64,000 bases of DNA from Bifidobacterium rousetti (GTDB lineage Bacteria > Actinomycetota > Actinomycetes > Actinomycetales > Bifidobacteriaceae). Positions within the stretch are counted from its first letter, which is position 1. Each line of letters opens with the position of its first letter. The position numbers were made by a program, and so were the translations under genes. The DNA lies in NCBI RefSeq assembly GCF_008698235.1, contig NZ_PEBH01000007.1:62001-126000 (forward strand), in the 5' to 3' direction. Shown piece after piece: positions 15,951 to 25,965 of this stretch. The notes below the pieces were generated by a model. It did no database searches, had not been told where the DNA came from, and saw nothing but the letters and a program-made list of their open reading frames with translations.

Positions 15951-18725
15951 ATGACTGAAGCCAAATCCATCACCGCCAACCTGACCCCGCTGCCGGACCG
16001 CGTGGGCGTCGACGGTCTCGAAGACAAGTGGCGTGCCGTCTGGGACGAGCAGGGCACGTACAAGTTCAACAACACGCGCGACCGCAAGGCCGTGTACTCC
16101 ATCGACACCCCGCCGCCCACCGTCTCCGGCCACCTGCACGTCGGCCACGTGTTCTCCTACACGCACACCGACGTCATCGCGCGATTCAAGCGCATGCAGG
16201 GCTTCGACGTCTTCTACCCGATGGGCTGGGACGACAACGGCCTGCCGACCGAGCGCCGCGTGCAGAACTACTACGGCGTGCGCGTCGACACCTCCCTGAA
16301 GTACGATCCCGACTTCAAGCCGCCGTTCGAAGGCACCGACGGCAAGAAGATCGACGCGAAGGACCAGGTGCCCTGCTCGCGTCAGAACTTCATCGAACTG
16401 TGCGAGAAGCTCACCGGCGAGGACGAGAAGCTGTTCGAGGCGCTGTGGCGCAAGCTGGGCCTGTCGATCGACTGGTCGCAGACCTATCACACCATCGGCG
16501 AGCACCCGCGTCGCGTGGCCCAGAAGGCGTTCCTGCGCAATCTCGCGCGCGGCGAGGCCTACCAGAAGGACGCGCCGGGCCTGTGGGACGTGACCTTCCA
16601 GACCGCCGTGGCCCAGGCCGAGCTGGAATCGCGCGAATACCCGGGCTTCTACCACAAGGTCGCCTTCCGCTTCGAGGACGGCACCCCGATCTACATCGAG
16701 ACCACCCGCCCGGAGCTGCTGGCCGCCTGCGGCGCGCTGATCGCGCACCCGGACGACGATCGCTACAAGCAGTATTTCGGCCAGTACGTCTACTCCCCGC
16801 TGTTCAAGGTGAAGGTGCCGATCCTCGCGCACCCGGCCGCCGAGATGGACAAGGGCGCCGGTATCGCGATGTGCTGCACCTTCGGCGACGTGACCGACGT
16901 CGAATGGTGGCGCGACCTCAACCTGCCGACCCGTCCGATCATCCAGCGCAACGGCCGCATCATCGCTAGCGTGCCGGACTGGATCACCGACGAGGGCGGC
17001 AAGAAGATCTTCGAGGAGACCGAGGGCAAGACCACGTTCTCCGCACGCAAGATCATCGTCGACCACCTGCGCGAATCCGGCGACCTGGACGGCGAGCCGA
17101 CCCCGACCAAGCGTATGACGAACTTCTACGAGAAGGGTGACAAGCCGCTCGAGATCGTCACCTCCCGCCAGTGGTACCTGAAGAACGGCGGCACGGACAC
17201 AGCGCTCAACGCCCAGCTCATCGAGCGCGGCCGCGAGCTCGAGTTCCACCCCGACTTCATGCGCGTGCGCTACGAGAACTGGGTCCACGGCCTCAACGGC
17301 GACTGGCTGATCTCCCGCCAGCGCTTCTTCGGCGTCCCGTTCCCGCTGTGGTACCCGGTCAAGGAGGATGGTTCCGCGGATTACGACCACCCGATCACCC
17401 CGTCCGAGGATCGCCTGCCGATCGACCCGACGACCGACGTGCCGGAGGGCTTCGACGAGTCGCAGCGCGACGTGCCCGGCGGATTCACGGCCGAGAAGGA
17501 CATCATGGACACGTGGGCGACCTCCTCGCTCACCCCGCAGATCGTGACCCGCTGGGAGGAACCCGGCGAGGAGAACCAGGCCCTGTTCAAGGCCACGTTC
17601 CCGATGGACCTGCGCCCGCAGGGACAGGACATCATCCGCACCTGGCTGTTCAGCTCCGTGGATCGCGCGCATCTCGAGAACAAGTGCCTGCCGTGGAAGC
17701 ACACCACGCTCTCCGGCTGGATCCTTGACCCGGATCACAAGAAGATGTCGAAGTCCAAGGGCAACGTCGTCGTACCGAACAAGCCGATCGAGCAGTTCGG
17801 CGCCGACGCAGTGCGCTACTGGGCCGCCGCCGCCCGCCTCGGCCTCGACGCCACGTACGACGAGGGCCAGATGAAGATCGGCCGTCGACTCGCAATCAAG
17901 CTGCTCAACGCGACGAAGTTCGCGCTGGCGATCGGCCGCGAGGACGAGAACCATCACGTCTCCTCGTCTGCGGACGTGGTGTGGAACCCGGCCGACGTGA
18001 CCGAGCCGCTCGACCGCGCCGCGATGGCGAAGATGGCGCTGGTCGTGCGCGAGGCGACCGCCGCGCTCAACGCCTACGAGCACTCCAAGGCGCTTGAGGC
18101 GATCGAGAACTACTTCTGGCAGTTCTGCGACGACTACATCGAGCTGGTCAAGAACCGTGCCTACGGCACCGCCGACGCGACCGGCCATGTGCCGAGCGAG
18201 GCCGCGGTTCGTTCCGCGCGCACCGCGCTGGGCCTCGGCCTCGACGCGTTCACCCGCCTGCTCGCCCCGTACCTGCCGTACGCCACCGAGGAGGTGTGGA
18301 GCTGGATGCACACCGGTTCGGTGCACCGCGCCGCTTGGCCGACCCCGGACGTGTACGAGGCCGCCGCATTCAAGGTCGCCCCGGAGTTGCTCACCCACGC
18401 CGGTGAGGCGCTGGCCGCGCTGCGTGGTATCAAGTCCAAGGCCAAGGTCTCGATGAAGACCCCGATCCTGTCCGTCACGCTGGGCGTGGCCGACGATGTG
18501 CGCGAGTCGCTCTCCGGCGCGCTCAACGACATCGCCGAGGCCGGTCGCGTGGTCGGCAAGATCAACTTCGCCGCCCTTGCCGCAGCCACCAAGGCCGTGA
18601 AGACCACGGCCGAAGCCGCGGTGGACGCCGCCGCAGCCGCCAAGGCCGAGACCGAGGCCGCCGCCGAGGTCATCGTCGAGGAAAGCGAGCTCGGCGAGCC
18701 GCCGGCCAAGAAGCCGCGCAACTAA
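15951..18725 (+). CDS. valS: Valine--tRNA ligase
   Basis: ValRS charges tRNA-Val with valine. The product has 924 residues from the ATG at 15951. The class I HIGH motif is HVGH in PPTVSGHLHVGHVF (residues about 55-62) and the KMSKS loop is HKKMSKSKGNV. The CP1 editing domain (PIYIETTRPELLAACGALIAHP) is present. Overall the protein resembles the archaeal-like ValRS lineage used by several actinobacteria. The C-terminus is an Ala/Glu-rich helix ending KKPRN rather than a long coiled-coil arm. Monocistronic, with a terminator-like hairpin about 175 bp downstream. Confidence 0.95.
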   Translation: MTEAKSITANLTPLPDRVGVDGLEDKWRAVWDEQGTYKFNNTRDRKAVYSIDTPPPTVSGHLHVGHVFSYTHTDVIARFKRMQGFDVFYPMGWDDNGLPTERRVQNYYGVRVDTSLKYDPDFKPPFEGTDGKKIDAKDQVPCSRQNFIELCEKLTGEDEKLFEALWRKLGLSIDWSQTYHTIGEHPRRVAQKAFLRNLARGEAYQKDAPGLWDVTFQTAVAQAELESREYPGFYHKVAFRFEDGTPIYIETTRPELLAACGALIAHPDDDRYKQYFGQYVYSPLFKVKVPILAHPAAEMDKGAGIAMCCTFGDVTDVEWWRDLNLPTRPIIQRNGRIIASVPDWITDEGGKKIFEETEGKTTFSARKIIVDHLRESGDLDGEPTPTKRMTNFYEKGDKPLEIVTSRQWYLKNGGTDTALNAQLIERGRELEFHPDFMRVRYENWVHGLNGDWLISRQRFFGVPFPLWYPVKEDGSADYDHPITPSEDRLPIDPTTDVPEGFDESQRDVPGGFTAEKDIMDTWATSSLTPQIVTRWEEPGEENQALFKATFPMDLRPQGQDIIRTWLFSSVDRAHLENKCLPWKHTTLSGWILDPDHKKMSKSKGNVVVPNKPIEQFGADAVRYWAAAARLGLDATYDEGQMKIGRRLAIKLLNATKFALAIGREDENHHVSSSADVVWNPADVTEPLDRAAMAKMALVVREATAALNAYEHSKALEAIENYFWQFCDDYIELVKNRAYGTADATGHVPSEAAVRSARTALGLGLDAFTRLLAPYLPYATEEVWSWMHTGSVHRAAWPTPDVYEAAAFKVAPELLTHAGEALAALRGIKSKAKVSMKTPILSVTLGVADDVRESLSGALNDIAEAGRVVGKINFAALAAATKAVKTTAEAAVDAAAAAKAETEAAAEVIVEESELGEPPAKKPRN

Positions 18726-18736
18726 CGTTCGGTTTT

Positions 18737-18878
18737 GGCTCCCCTTGTCAGGACGGTGCCGTGAAGCAAACAGCGGAGCTGTTTGCAGGCCGTGCGCCGA
18801 CAGGCGAGCAAGTACAACGCACGCGTAGCGCGTCCGTAATTGCAGCGAGTTGGCCCGCGAAGCGGCTCTAAGGGGTAG
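18737..18878 (+). repeat. Family F element split by about 100 bp
   Basis: GGCTCCCCTTGTCAGG at 18737-18752 and GGCCCGCGAAGCGG...AGGGGTAG at 18852-18878 are the two ends of the compact family F element seen at 44907. Here unrelated sequence, itself containing small inverted repeats (AGCAAACAGC...GCTGTTTGC), separates them. It lies just after valS. Confidence 0.6.
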
Positions 18879-18898
18879 TGTCGGACAGTCGGCTCGTG

Positions 18899-18943
18899 AA
18901 TGGCCTCCGAATCCGTTAATACGTACGGATTTGGAGGCCATTT
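18899..18943. terminator. Bidirectional terminator between valS and a convergent gene
   Basis: An 18-bp near-perfect stem (AATGGCCTCCGAATCCGT and complement) with an 8-base loop lies between two convergent genes. Confidence 0.75.
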
Positions 18944-18959
18944 CGCGTCTTGCGGCGAT

Positions 18960-19095
18960 GTCACCGCGCGGCGGGTTTCCTCACCGCGCGGTGACGCCTC
19001 CCCACACGCGGTGTCACCTCCCATCACGCGGTGTCACCTCCCATCGCGCGGTGAAATCCCCATGAAGCGGTCTCTCCCCCATGACGCGGTGTCGC
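18960..19095 (+). repeat. Family D: GCGGTG repeats with about 20-bp period
   Basis: Units such as CACGCGGTGTCACCTCCCAT recur near 18988, 19008, 19028, 19048, 19068 and 19088. Several contain the palindrome TCACCGCGCGGTGA or decayed forms. Spacing is 20-21 bp. A related decayed stretch continues to about 19180. It lies in the 463-bp gap between valS and the secreted-protein gene. Confidence 0.7.
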
Positions 19096-19188
19096 AAAAT
19101 GGCGGAATTCCGCCAAACTCCAAAATCCCCTCACCGCGCCATGGGAACTTCACTACTCCATGGGAAGTACACCGCGCGATGGGTACCA

Positions 19189-21513
19189 CTAGATTCCCGG
19201 TTCGACGATGAGGAAACGGGTGGTGGCGTCCGACGGGATGGCATTCTCACCGGAGGCGGAGTCGGTGCCGGCGGTGGACCCCGACGAAGCGGTACCGGCG
19301 CCGGAGGACGGCAGAAGCTTGCCGGCACCCTGATTGATGGCGGCGGCGATGAGCGCGCCGGCGTCGGCGAGCGCGGTGGTGTCGTTGATGAGACCGTCGG
19401 TGTCGATGGTCAGCGCCGGGCCGGGATTCATGCCTGCCATGCCGAAGTAAGGCGACGGACGGTTCGCCGGAATCGCGGAGGCGCCGGATGATGCTGCGGC
19501 CGAGTTTGTCGAGGAAGCGGCCGAATCGTCGTGCACGGCATCAGTCTGCTTGCCGGTGCCGTCCGGACCACCGGTACTGCTCGAACCGTCGGTACCGCTC
19601 GAACCACCGTCGGCACTCGAACCACCAGCCGTACTCGAACCACCGTCGGCACTTGAGCCACTGGCATCGCCCGAGCCACCGGCGTCCCCGGATTCGCCGC
19701 CTGTCGAACAGCTCCCCTTGCCCGCGCCGGGGATGCCGCCGGCGAATTTCATCACATCGCTCGCATCGGTTTTGGCGGCGGTCTCGTCGATCACGGTAGT
19801 CGTCACGTCACCGGAGGACGCCTTGGCGGCCTTACGCTCGGCGGCGGCCAGCTCGCGCAGCCGCCTGGTCTCGGCGCGGGCCGCAAGTGACTCGTCCGAT
19901 CCCATAGGATCGGACAAACCGCCCCGGAACTCCCGCCTAGTACCGTCCGATCCCGCAGTATCGGACGCCACACCGGACGCCGCACCGGACACACCCGCGC
20001 CCACGCCGTTGAGTTCGTCGGCGAAACGCAGCACGATCTGGCGGTAGGCGGCGGCCGCACCGGTGCGCTCACGGGCGGAGGCGAGCACGGACAGAGCGGT
20101 GTTCACCTTGGCGGTATCGCCCGCATGCGCGCCACCGGACGCGAAGTCCTTGTCGGTGTCGGCGATCGCCCGATCGAGGTAGGCGGCAGCGCCGGACGAC
20201 GTGCCGCCGGTGTAATCGCTCAAATGCTTGGTGTACGCGTCGGTGTAGGCCATCGAATACGGGATCATCGCCTGCGAGAGCTGCGACTGGCCGGCGGCAT
20301 ACTCCTTCGCGCCCTCGGTCTCCTCCTCGCCGGCGCGACGTTTGAGCGTGTCGGCGAGGCCGTCGACCCTCTGCGCGCGGGCCATGCGGATCACCTGGTC
20401 GATCGCATCGGCCGCGCCCGTGTGCTGGTGCGCGGAGGCGAGCGCGTCGGTGGCGTTGGCCTCGCCGAGCACGGCCTTGGCGAGTGGGGTGTCGCCGCTC
20501 AGCTCGCCGGCAGTGCCCATCAGGGCCGTCAGCTGCGTGGATGAACCGATCGAACCGGACAGGTGATTCGTGTACGAGCCTACGTAGGCGGCCATGTAGG
20601 CGTGGAACGCCTTGTCGTAATCGGCCTGTTTGCTGGCGATTTCGCTCGACGCGAGGGAGCGTTCGAGGTCACGCAGCTTAGTGAGCTGGTCGATGAGTCG
20701 CTGGTATCTGCCGGAACCGGTGTCGCCTGCGACGGTGGACTTGGACTTCCCCGAGGCATCGGACTGTCCCGGCTGGCTGAACGTCGCCGAGCCGTCGCCC
20801 ATCGCCTGCGCCTCGGCGGCGAGCGCGGACGTGACGGATGCGTCGGACGCGGAGACGACGGCGATCTGTCCCATCGTGAACTTCTTCGCGTTCATGTAGC
20901 AGTCGACCTGCTCCCCCGCGCGCACGACGGCGGCGACGAGCGTGTTCGAGCCTTGCGTGCCGACGATCGAGGTGTCAGTGCTGACGGTCAGGTCGTCGGC
21001 CACGCGCGTCGGCACGGTGAAGACGATGAGGAATCGCCGGGAGTCATCGGACGCATCGCCGGAGACCGCGTCGGTCAGCCCGTCGAGCAGCTTCTCATGG
21101 ACCTGCACATGCACGCCGACGACGCCGGTCGCGCCGGAGATCGTCGCGCGGTCGACGTTCGGCCCGTCGAGGGAATAGGTGACGTCCACGTCGATCGGAA
21201 TGTCGCGTTTGCCGGCTTCGACCTGCGTGACGGCGATCGGCTGGCCGGAGCCCGATGCCGGACCATCCGACTGGTCGGAACCGCCGGACGCATCGGATGC
21301 GACAAGAAAGAGATCACCGGGCTCACCGTCGTCATCGGTCACGGTGAAGACGCTGGCGCCGTCGATCGAGGGGATCACGGCACGTTGGGCGGCGGCATCG
21401 ATGCCGATCGCCCCACCCAACGCCAGCGATGATACGACGGCGAGCGCACAGGCCGTGGCGCACGTGCCACGCAGTCGGACGCGAACCGTCGCAACAGGCG
21501 TCGATCGTCTCAT
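19189..21513 (-). CDS. Large secreted protein of unknown function
   Basis: The product has 774 residues. A basic start and hydrophobic segment (TCATACALAVVSSLALGGAIG) form a signal peptide. Residues 45-250 are beta-rich with YSLDGPNVDRATISGATGVVGV. Residues 270-510 are Ala-rich helical, probably coiled coil, with two related blocks (HAYMAAYVGSYTNHLSG and YSMAYTDAYTKHLSDYTGG). A Ser/Gly-rich linker (SSADGGSSTAGG repeats, about 610-665) and a C-terminal domain follow; no sorting signal or membrane anchor is seen. A GGGGGA site precedes the ATG. Two family C palindromes lie in frame in this gene. I do not recognise the family. Confidence 0.75.
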   Translation of the reverse strand: MRRSTPVATVRVRLRGTCATACALAVVSSLALGGAIGIDAAAQRAVIPSIDGASVFTVTDDDGEPGDLFLVASDASGGSDQSDGPASGSGQPIAVTQVEAGKRDIPIDVDVTYSLDGPNVDRATISGATGVVGVHVQVHEKLLDGLTDAVSGDASDDSRRFLIVFTVPTRVADDLTVSTDTSIVGTQGSNTLVAAVVRAGEQVDCYMNAKKFTMGQIAVVSASDASVTSALAAEAQAMGDGSATFSQPGQSDASGKSKSTVAGDTGSGRYQRLIDQLTKLRDLERSLASSEIASKQADYDKAFHAYMAAYVGSYTNHLSGSIGSSTQLTALMGTAGELSGDTPLAKAVLGEANATDALASAHQHTGAADAIDQVIRMARAQRVDGLADTLKRRAGEEETEGAKEYAAGQSQLSQAMIPYSMAYTDAYTKHLSDYTGGTSSGAAAYLDRAIADTDKDFASGGAHAGDTAKVNTALSVLASARERTGAAAAYRQIVLRFADELNGVGAGVSGAASGVASDTAGSDGTRREFRGGLSDPMGSDESLAARAETRRLRELAAAERKAAKASSGDVTTTVIDETAAKTDASDVMKFAGGIPGAGKGSCSTGGESGDAGGSGDASGSSADGGSSTAGGSSADGGSSGTDGSSSTGGPDGTGKQTDAVHDDSAASSTNSAAASSGASAIPANRPSPYFGMAGMNPGPALTIDTDGLINDTTALADAGALIAAAINQGAGKLLPSSGAGTASSGSTAGTDSASGENAIPSDATTRFLIVEPGI
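19893..19967 (-). repeat. Two family C palindromes inside a coding sequence
   Basis: Palindromes with arms CGTCCGATCC/GGATCGGAC lie at 19893-19916 and 19944-19967. Their centres are 51 bp apart, the period of the intergenic arrays. They are in frame (51 bp is 17 codons) and encode the twin motifs SDTAGSD and SDPMGSD within a Gly/Ser/Arg linker of the secreted protein. Confidence 0.8.
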
Positions 21514-21672
21514 AATCCCCCACCATCCACCGCACGGTTACAGCCATCACGACCGTACCGGGCCAATCAGCAATTCAGCACGTCAATATACTCGTCCCGC
21601 CGCAGTTCACCCATGGACGGAACTGGAACATCTGTCCAAAGCCGCCAACGGAGCCGATAACGACGCGACCGA

Positions 21673-22155
21673 TCAGGCGAAGACGTCGAGGACACCCGGA
21701 TCGCCGCCCGCGTCGGCGATGCGCTGGTGACGCTTCTTCGCCTCGGTGACGACGAACTCGCGGTACATCTCGGCGATGTCCGGGTCGAGTCCGGCGCCGA
21801 CGGCGATGCGGTGCAGTCGCTCGATCTGGTAGTCCTCGCGCTTGTAGTCCGCGGGGGCGAAACCGGCGCGGGCCTTGAGCACGCCCACCTGAGACGTGTA
21901 CTTGAATCGTTCGGCGAGCAGGGAGACGATGGCCGTGTCCACGTTGTCGATGGACTGGCGCAACGCCTTGATCTTCGCCACAGTCAGGGCGGTTTCGGGG
22001 TCGTTGGCGGCCTGCTCGGAGTCGATGACCGTCGCATGCTCGCCGGGATTGCGGCTGACGCTGGCGCTCAGCCAGTCGCCGCTCTCGTTGCCGTTGCCGC
22101 CGGCGGTGCCGCTGACCGCTCCGGCGTTCGTCGTGGTGTCGCTCGTTTCACTCAT
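21673..22155 (-). CDS. Chorismate mutase, AroQ class
   Basis: This enzyme converts chorismate to prephenate for phenylalanine and tyrosine synthesis. The product has 160 residues from the ATG at 22155. The N-terminal 60 residues are Gly/Asn/Thr-rich and variable. The C-terminal 90 form the all-helical AroQ domain: IKALRQSIDNVDTAIVSLLAERF, then QVGVLKARAGFAPADYKRE and a third helix FVVTEAKKRHQRI. The catalytic Arg, Lys and Glu/Asp positions are present in that pattern. The start is supported by a leaderless -10 box. The next gene upstream is a pabC/ilvE-type lyase, also connected with chorismate. Confidence 0.88.
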   Translation of the reverse strand: MSETSDTTTNAGAVSGTAGGNGNESGDWLSASVSRNPGEHATVIDSEQAANDPETALTVAKIKALRQSIDNVDTAIVSLLAERFKYTSQVGVLKARAGFAPADYKREDYQIERLHRIAVGAGLDPDIAEMYREFVVTEAKKRHQRIADAGGDPGVLDVFA

Positions 22156-22162
22156 AATCCCA

Positions 22163-22168
22163 ACCTTA
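22163..22168 (-). promoter_or_regulatory. Leaderless -10 element TAAGGT of chorismate mutase
   Basis: On the minus strand TAAGGT ends seven bases before the ATG at 22155. An in-frame ATG further upstream would lie before this promoter. Confidence 0.45.
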
Positions 22169-22273
22169 CCCCAACGGCACGGACGCGGCCCGTTCACACC
22201 GCTGAACGCGAATATCGACAGAAATCGCGTCGAGTGGCACTTGGGGCCCGTAGCCGTAACTCCGATGCCGCCC

Positions 22274-23230
22274 TCACCGCGGACCGATGGTGAGGGCGTC
22301 GTCGTGGGTGCGGCCGGTGTGGATCGCGTCGTTGATCGCGGCGATTTCGGCCGGATCGCAGTCGATCGCGCGGCCGTCGAGCTCGTTGACGGGGATGGCC
22401 CAGCCGCCGTGCGTCATGTACAGACGATCGGCCTCGCGCAGTTCGGCGATCGGCAGCTTGCGGTATTCAATCTTGCGCCCCTCCTGCATCGCCCACGCGA
22501 ACAGCTCGCGCTGCGACGTGCCGTTCAGGATGCCGATCGACGGGTCCGGCGTGACGAACGTATCGCCGTAACGGGCGACGATCGACGAATTCGGACATTC
22601 GAGCGTGAACCCGTCCTCGGTGAACAGCACCGCATCGCCCACACCACGACGCGCGCACTCGCGATGCACGGCGCAGTTGAACGCGTAGCTCAGGGTCTTC
22701 GCGCCGTTGAGCAGCCACGGCGCGCGGGCGGTGATGTCGGACGGGTAGCCACGCGTCATCGAGGCCACCGTGATCGGGGTGACATCGTGCAGCGCGCCCT
22801 TCGCGTCAAGGAAGATGAACACCGTGGGCGTGCCGTCGGAGGCTCGACCCACGCCGGTCTCCGGATCAAGCCCGCGCGAGACGATGATGCGCAGCAGCGG
22901 ACCGGGTTCGGGATCGTCATATGCGGCGATGACCAGATCCACGGCCCGAGTGAACGCGGCGATGTTCGGTGCGGGCATGTCCATCAGCGCGGCGGAGTGC
23001 GCGAGACGGCGCAGATGGTTCTCCAACGAGATCGGGCGGCCCTTCCACACCGTGGTCGCCTCGAAGATGCCATCGCCGCGCAGCACGCTCAGGTCGAACG
23101 CGTTGATGTTGAACCCCTCCGGGTCGGCCAGTGTGATGAGGCCACTATCGGGCACGGCCGCGATGTCGACGACATCGCCGTCGCCGAACAGTACCTTGCC
23201 ATTGCCCATGCCCAGCACGATGGAAGCCAT
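22274..23230 (-). CDS. pabC: PLP-dependent aminotransferase class IV, probably aminodeoxychorismate lyase
   Basis: Class IV PLP enzymes include PabC (4-amino-4-deoxychorismate lyase, folate pathway) and IlvE. The product has 318 residues. Features are DGIFEATTVWKGRPISLENHLRRL at the N-domain, the PLP Lys in NGAKTLSYAFN, the Glu of GFTLECPNSSIV and the phosphate-binding GTSQRELFAW. The start at 23230 is preferred because AGGGGAGGA precedes it by seven bases; longer frames lack a site. Placement beside chorismate mutase and the general pattern favour PabC, but a branched-chain or D-amino-acid transaminase cannot be excluded by eye. Confidence 0.75.
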   Translation of the reverse strand: MASIVLGMGNGKVLFGDGDVVDIAAVPDSGLITLADPEGFNINAFDLSVLRGDGIFEATTVWKGRPISLENHLRRLAHSAALMDMPAPNIAAFTRAVDLVIAAYDDPEPGPLLRIIVSRGLDPETGVGRASDGTPTVFIFLDAKGALHDVTPITVASMTRGYPSDITARAPWLLNGAKTLSYAFNCAVHRECARRGVGDAVLFTEDGFTLECPNSSIVARYGDTFVTPDPSIGILNGTSQRELFAWAMQEGRKIEYRKLPIAELREADRLYMTHGGWAIPVNELDGRAIDCDPAEIAAINDAIHTGRTHDDALTIGPR

Positions 23231-23387
23231 GCGATCGTCCTCCCCTGATGCCGTCCGGCCACGAAGCCCGACGGCCGTTTTCTTGTTCATTTCGGGCATT
23301 GAACATACCCCCGTCATGTTTCACGAATGAATCGGATGGCGATGATCGTCCGATCGCCGATAGCGGTGTCCGGCCTCTTATAGGAAA

Positions 23388-23414
23388 CGCCCGCCCGTAG
23401 ATGACGGGCGGGCG
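23388..23414 (-). terminator. Terminator after rho
   Basis: CGCCCGCCCGT pairs perfectly with ACGGGCGGGCG around a 5-base loop. On the minus strand TTTCCTAT follows. Confidence 0.7.
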
Positions 23415-23458
23415 CGTGAGGCGATGGGCGCGACTCTACCAGCGGCTCAGGCTCAGAC

Positions 23459-25699
23459 TCAGTTGCCGTTGACGGGGCTGCCGTTGGCCTGCTGGACGAG
23501 CGCGGTGAGGAAGTCGCGGTTGGTGGCGGTCTTCTTCAGGCGCGGGACCAGCGTCTGGTAGGCCTGCTCGGGCTCCATGCCGCCGAGCAGTCGACGCAGA
23601 CGGTAGATGATCGGCAGCTCCTGCGGGTTGGTGATGAGCTCCTCGCGTCGGGTGCCGGAGGCGTTCACGTCGATGGCCGGGAACAGGCGCTTGTCGGCGA
23701 GCTCGCGCGACAGGCGCAGCTCCATGTTGCCGGTGCCCTTGAACTCCTCGAAGATCACTTCGTCCATCTTCGATCCGGTCTCCACCAGAGCGGACGAGAT
23801 GATGGTCAGCGAGCCGCCGTTCTCGATGTTGCGGGCCGCGCCGAAGAACTTCTTCGGCGGGTACAGGGCCTGTGCGTCGACACCGCCGGACAGGATGCGG
23901 CCGGAGGCGGGCGCCGCGATGTTGTAGGCGCGGGCGAGTCGGGTCATCGAGTCGAGCAGCACGACCACGTCCTGACCGAGCTCGACCAGTCGCTTCGCGC
24001 GCTCGATCGCGAGCTCGGCGACGGTGGTGTGGTCGGAGGCGGGGCGGTCGAAGGTCGAGGAGATGACCTCGCCCTGGACCGTGCGCTCCATGTCCGTGAC
24101 CTCCTCGGGGCGCTCGTCCACGAGCACGACCATCAGGTGGACTTCCGGGTTGTTCGTGGTGATCGAGTTCGCGATGTTCTGCAGCGTGATCGTCTTGCCG
24201 GCCTTCGGCGGGGAGACGATCAGGCCACGCTGACCCTTGCCGATCGGGGAGACGATGTCCATGATGCGGCCGGTGAGCTTGTTCGGCGTGGTCTCCTGCT
24301 TGAGGCGCTCCTGAGGGTACAGCGGGGTGAGCTTGCTGAACTGCGGGCGGTTGGCCGCCTCCTCGACGCTCATCCCGTTGATCGAATCGATCGACTGCAG
24401 CGGCACGAACTTCTGACGCTGGTTGCGGCGGTCGCCCTCGCGCGGCGCGCGGATGGCGCCGTGCACCGCATCGCCCTTGCGCAGACCGTACTTCTTGACC
24501 TGGCCCATCGACACGTACACGTCGTTCGGGCCGGGCAGGTAGCCGGAGGTGCGCACGAAGGCGTAGGAGTCGAGCACGTCGACGATGCCAGCCACCGGCA
24601 CGAGGTCGTTCTGCTCCTCATTGCCGGCGTTGCCGCGACGATCGGCACGCTCATTGCGATCCGCGCGGTCGTTGCGGTCGGCGCCGCGCTCGGCGCGGGT
24701 GCCGCGTTCCGGCCGGTCGTTGCGATCCGCGCGATCGCCGCGCTCATCGGACCAGTCGCGGCGGTCGTCGCGCTCCTCGAAGTCGCGACCGCGGTCACGG
24801 CCGCGCATGCGACGGCCGCGGCGGTCGGCGTGATCGTCACGCTCGGCGTTGCGTCCGTTGTGTCCATTGCGATCGCCGCCGCGTGCGCGACGGGGCTCCT
24901 CCTCGTCCTCCACGCGCGGCGTGACGTTGTTCTGCGTGGGCAGCGTGGCGAGGATGTCGTCGAGATCGCGCACGACCTCGTCGTTCTGCTCGCTCTCCTC
25001 GGTGGGGCGGCGGCGACGGCGCACGTTCGCGACGATGATCTCGTCGCCGTTCTCGTCGATGATGTGACGACGGCCGCGTTCCTTGCGTTCGGTGCGATCC
25101 TCACGGTCGGCGGAGGAATCGCCCTCGCCCAGATCCAGCGAATCAAGCAGGCTGGCCGCATCGATCTGACCGCGATCGCCGGATCGGGCGGCGTCGGACC
25201 TGCGCGCACGCGTGCGTGCGGCGCGTTCACGGCCGCGATCGGCGTCATCCTCGCGACGCTCATGCACCGCGTCGGATTCGATGGAATCGGACGACGCGGC
25301 GGCCGGCGTGATCGGCGTGAAGGATTCGAGGACGGAGTCGACGCGCTCCTGCGCGGGCTCCTGCGCCGGGGCGACCGCGGCTTCGGCAGCGGCCTGCGGG
25401 ATCTCGGAGGAGACGGGCTGCGCCGGAACGGCCGGGGCCGGCTCGGAGGACGGGGCCGCGGCTTCGGCGACCGCTGCCGCGAGATCGTTCTGCTTGGCGG
25501 CCTTCGCCTTCGTGGACTTCGCCGTCTTCGGCGCGCGCACGGTGACGCCCGCGGGCGCCTCACCGCCGGAACGGGCGGCCTGCAACGTGGCAAGCAGCTC
25601 CGGCTTGCGCATGGTGGACGTGCCGCGCAGTCCCATCTGCTTGGCGAGCTCCTTGAGCTCCGGCAGCTTCATATCCTCAAGATTCTGGCTATTGGCCAC
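23459..25699 (-). CDS. rho: Transcription termination factor Rho
   Basis: Rho is a hexameric RNA helicase that ends transcription at unstructured C-rich RNA. The product has 746 residues. It has an N-terminal Rho_N helix bundle ([15 protein letters not shown]), a roughly 280-residue Arg/Asp/Asn-rich disordered insertion ([14 protein letters not shown] runs), the cold-shock-like RNA-binding domain ([20 protein letters not shown]) and the RecA-like core. The core P-loop is SPPKAGKT, Walker [16 protein letters not shown]. Such insertions are typical of high-GC actinobacteria and bind RNA by charge. The start codon is GTG with a GGAAAGG site eight bases upstream. Confidence 0.96.
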   Translation of the reverse strand: MANSQNLEDMKLPELKELAKQMGLRGTSTMRKPELLATLQAARSGGEAPAGVTVRAPKTAKSTKAKAAKQNDLAAAVAEAAAPSSEPAPAVPAQPVSSEIPQAAAEAAVAPAQEPAQERVDSVLESFTPITPAAASSDSIESDAVHERREDDADRGRERAARTRARRSDAARSGDRGQIDAASLLDSLDLGEGDSSADREDRTERKERGRRHIIDENGDEIIVANVRRRRRPTEESEQNDEVVRDLDDILATLPTQNNVTPRVEDEEEPRRARGGDRNGHNGRNAERDDHADRRGRRMRGRDRGRDFEERDDRRDWSDERGDRADRNDRPERGTRAERGADRNDRADRNERADRRGNAGNEEQNDLVPVAGIVDVLDSYAFVRTSGYLPGPNDVYVSMGQVKKYGLRKGDAVHGAIRAPREGDRRNQRQKFVPLQSIDSINGMSVEEAANRPQFSKLTPLYPQERLKQETTPNKLTGRIMDIVSPIGKGQRGLIVSPPKAGKTITLQNIANSITTNNPEVHLMVVLVDERPEEVTDMERTVQGEVISSTFDRPASDHTTVAELAIERAKRLVELGQDVVVLLDSMTRLARAYNIAAPASGRILSGGVDAQALYPPKKFFGAARNIENGGSLTIISSALVETGSKMDEVIFEEFKGTGNMELRLSRELADKRLFPAIDVNASGTRREELITNPQELPIIYRLRRLLGGMEPEQAYQTLVPRLKKTATNRDFLTALVQQANGSPVNGN

Positions 25700-25965
25700 G
25701 ATTCATACCTTTCCACAGCACCATACCGACGCATACGCGACACACCGGCACCAGCCTGAAGAGTGATTACGGCTTCCCGCCGTCTGTGAACGTCCGCCGC
25801 AATCCAATGCTCGCGAACTGCACTTACCATACAACGTCTCCCAGACCAACGCAAACCGGCTTTTCCACTTGCGCGTGTACGAAGGCACGCATGTACGCGC
25901 CTCCCGGAAACATGCACAGCCCTATGTTTCCACCGTTCCATTGCCCACCAAACCGCCAGTCCGGG

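Noticed and set aside
15924..18941. Thousand-codon open frame antisense to valS
   Set aside because: No recognisable domain and no ribosome binding site. The sense strand encodes valS with all family motifs.
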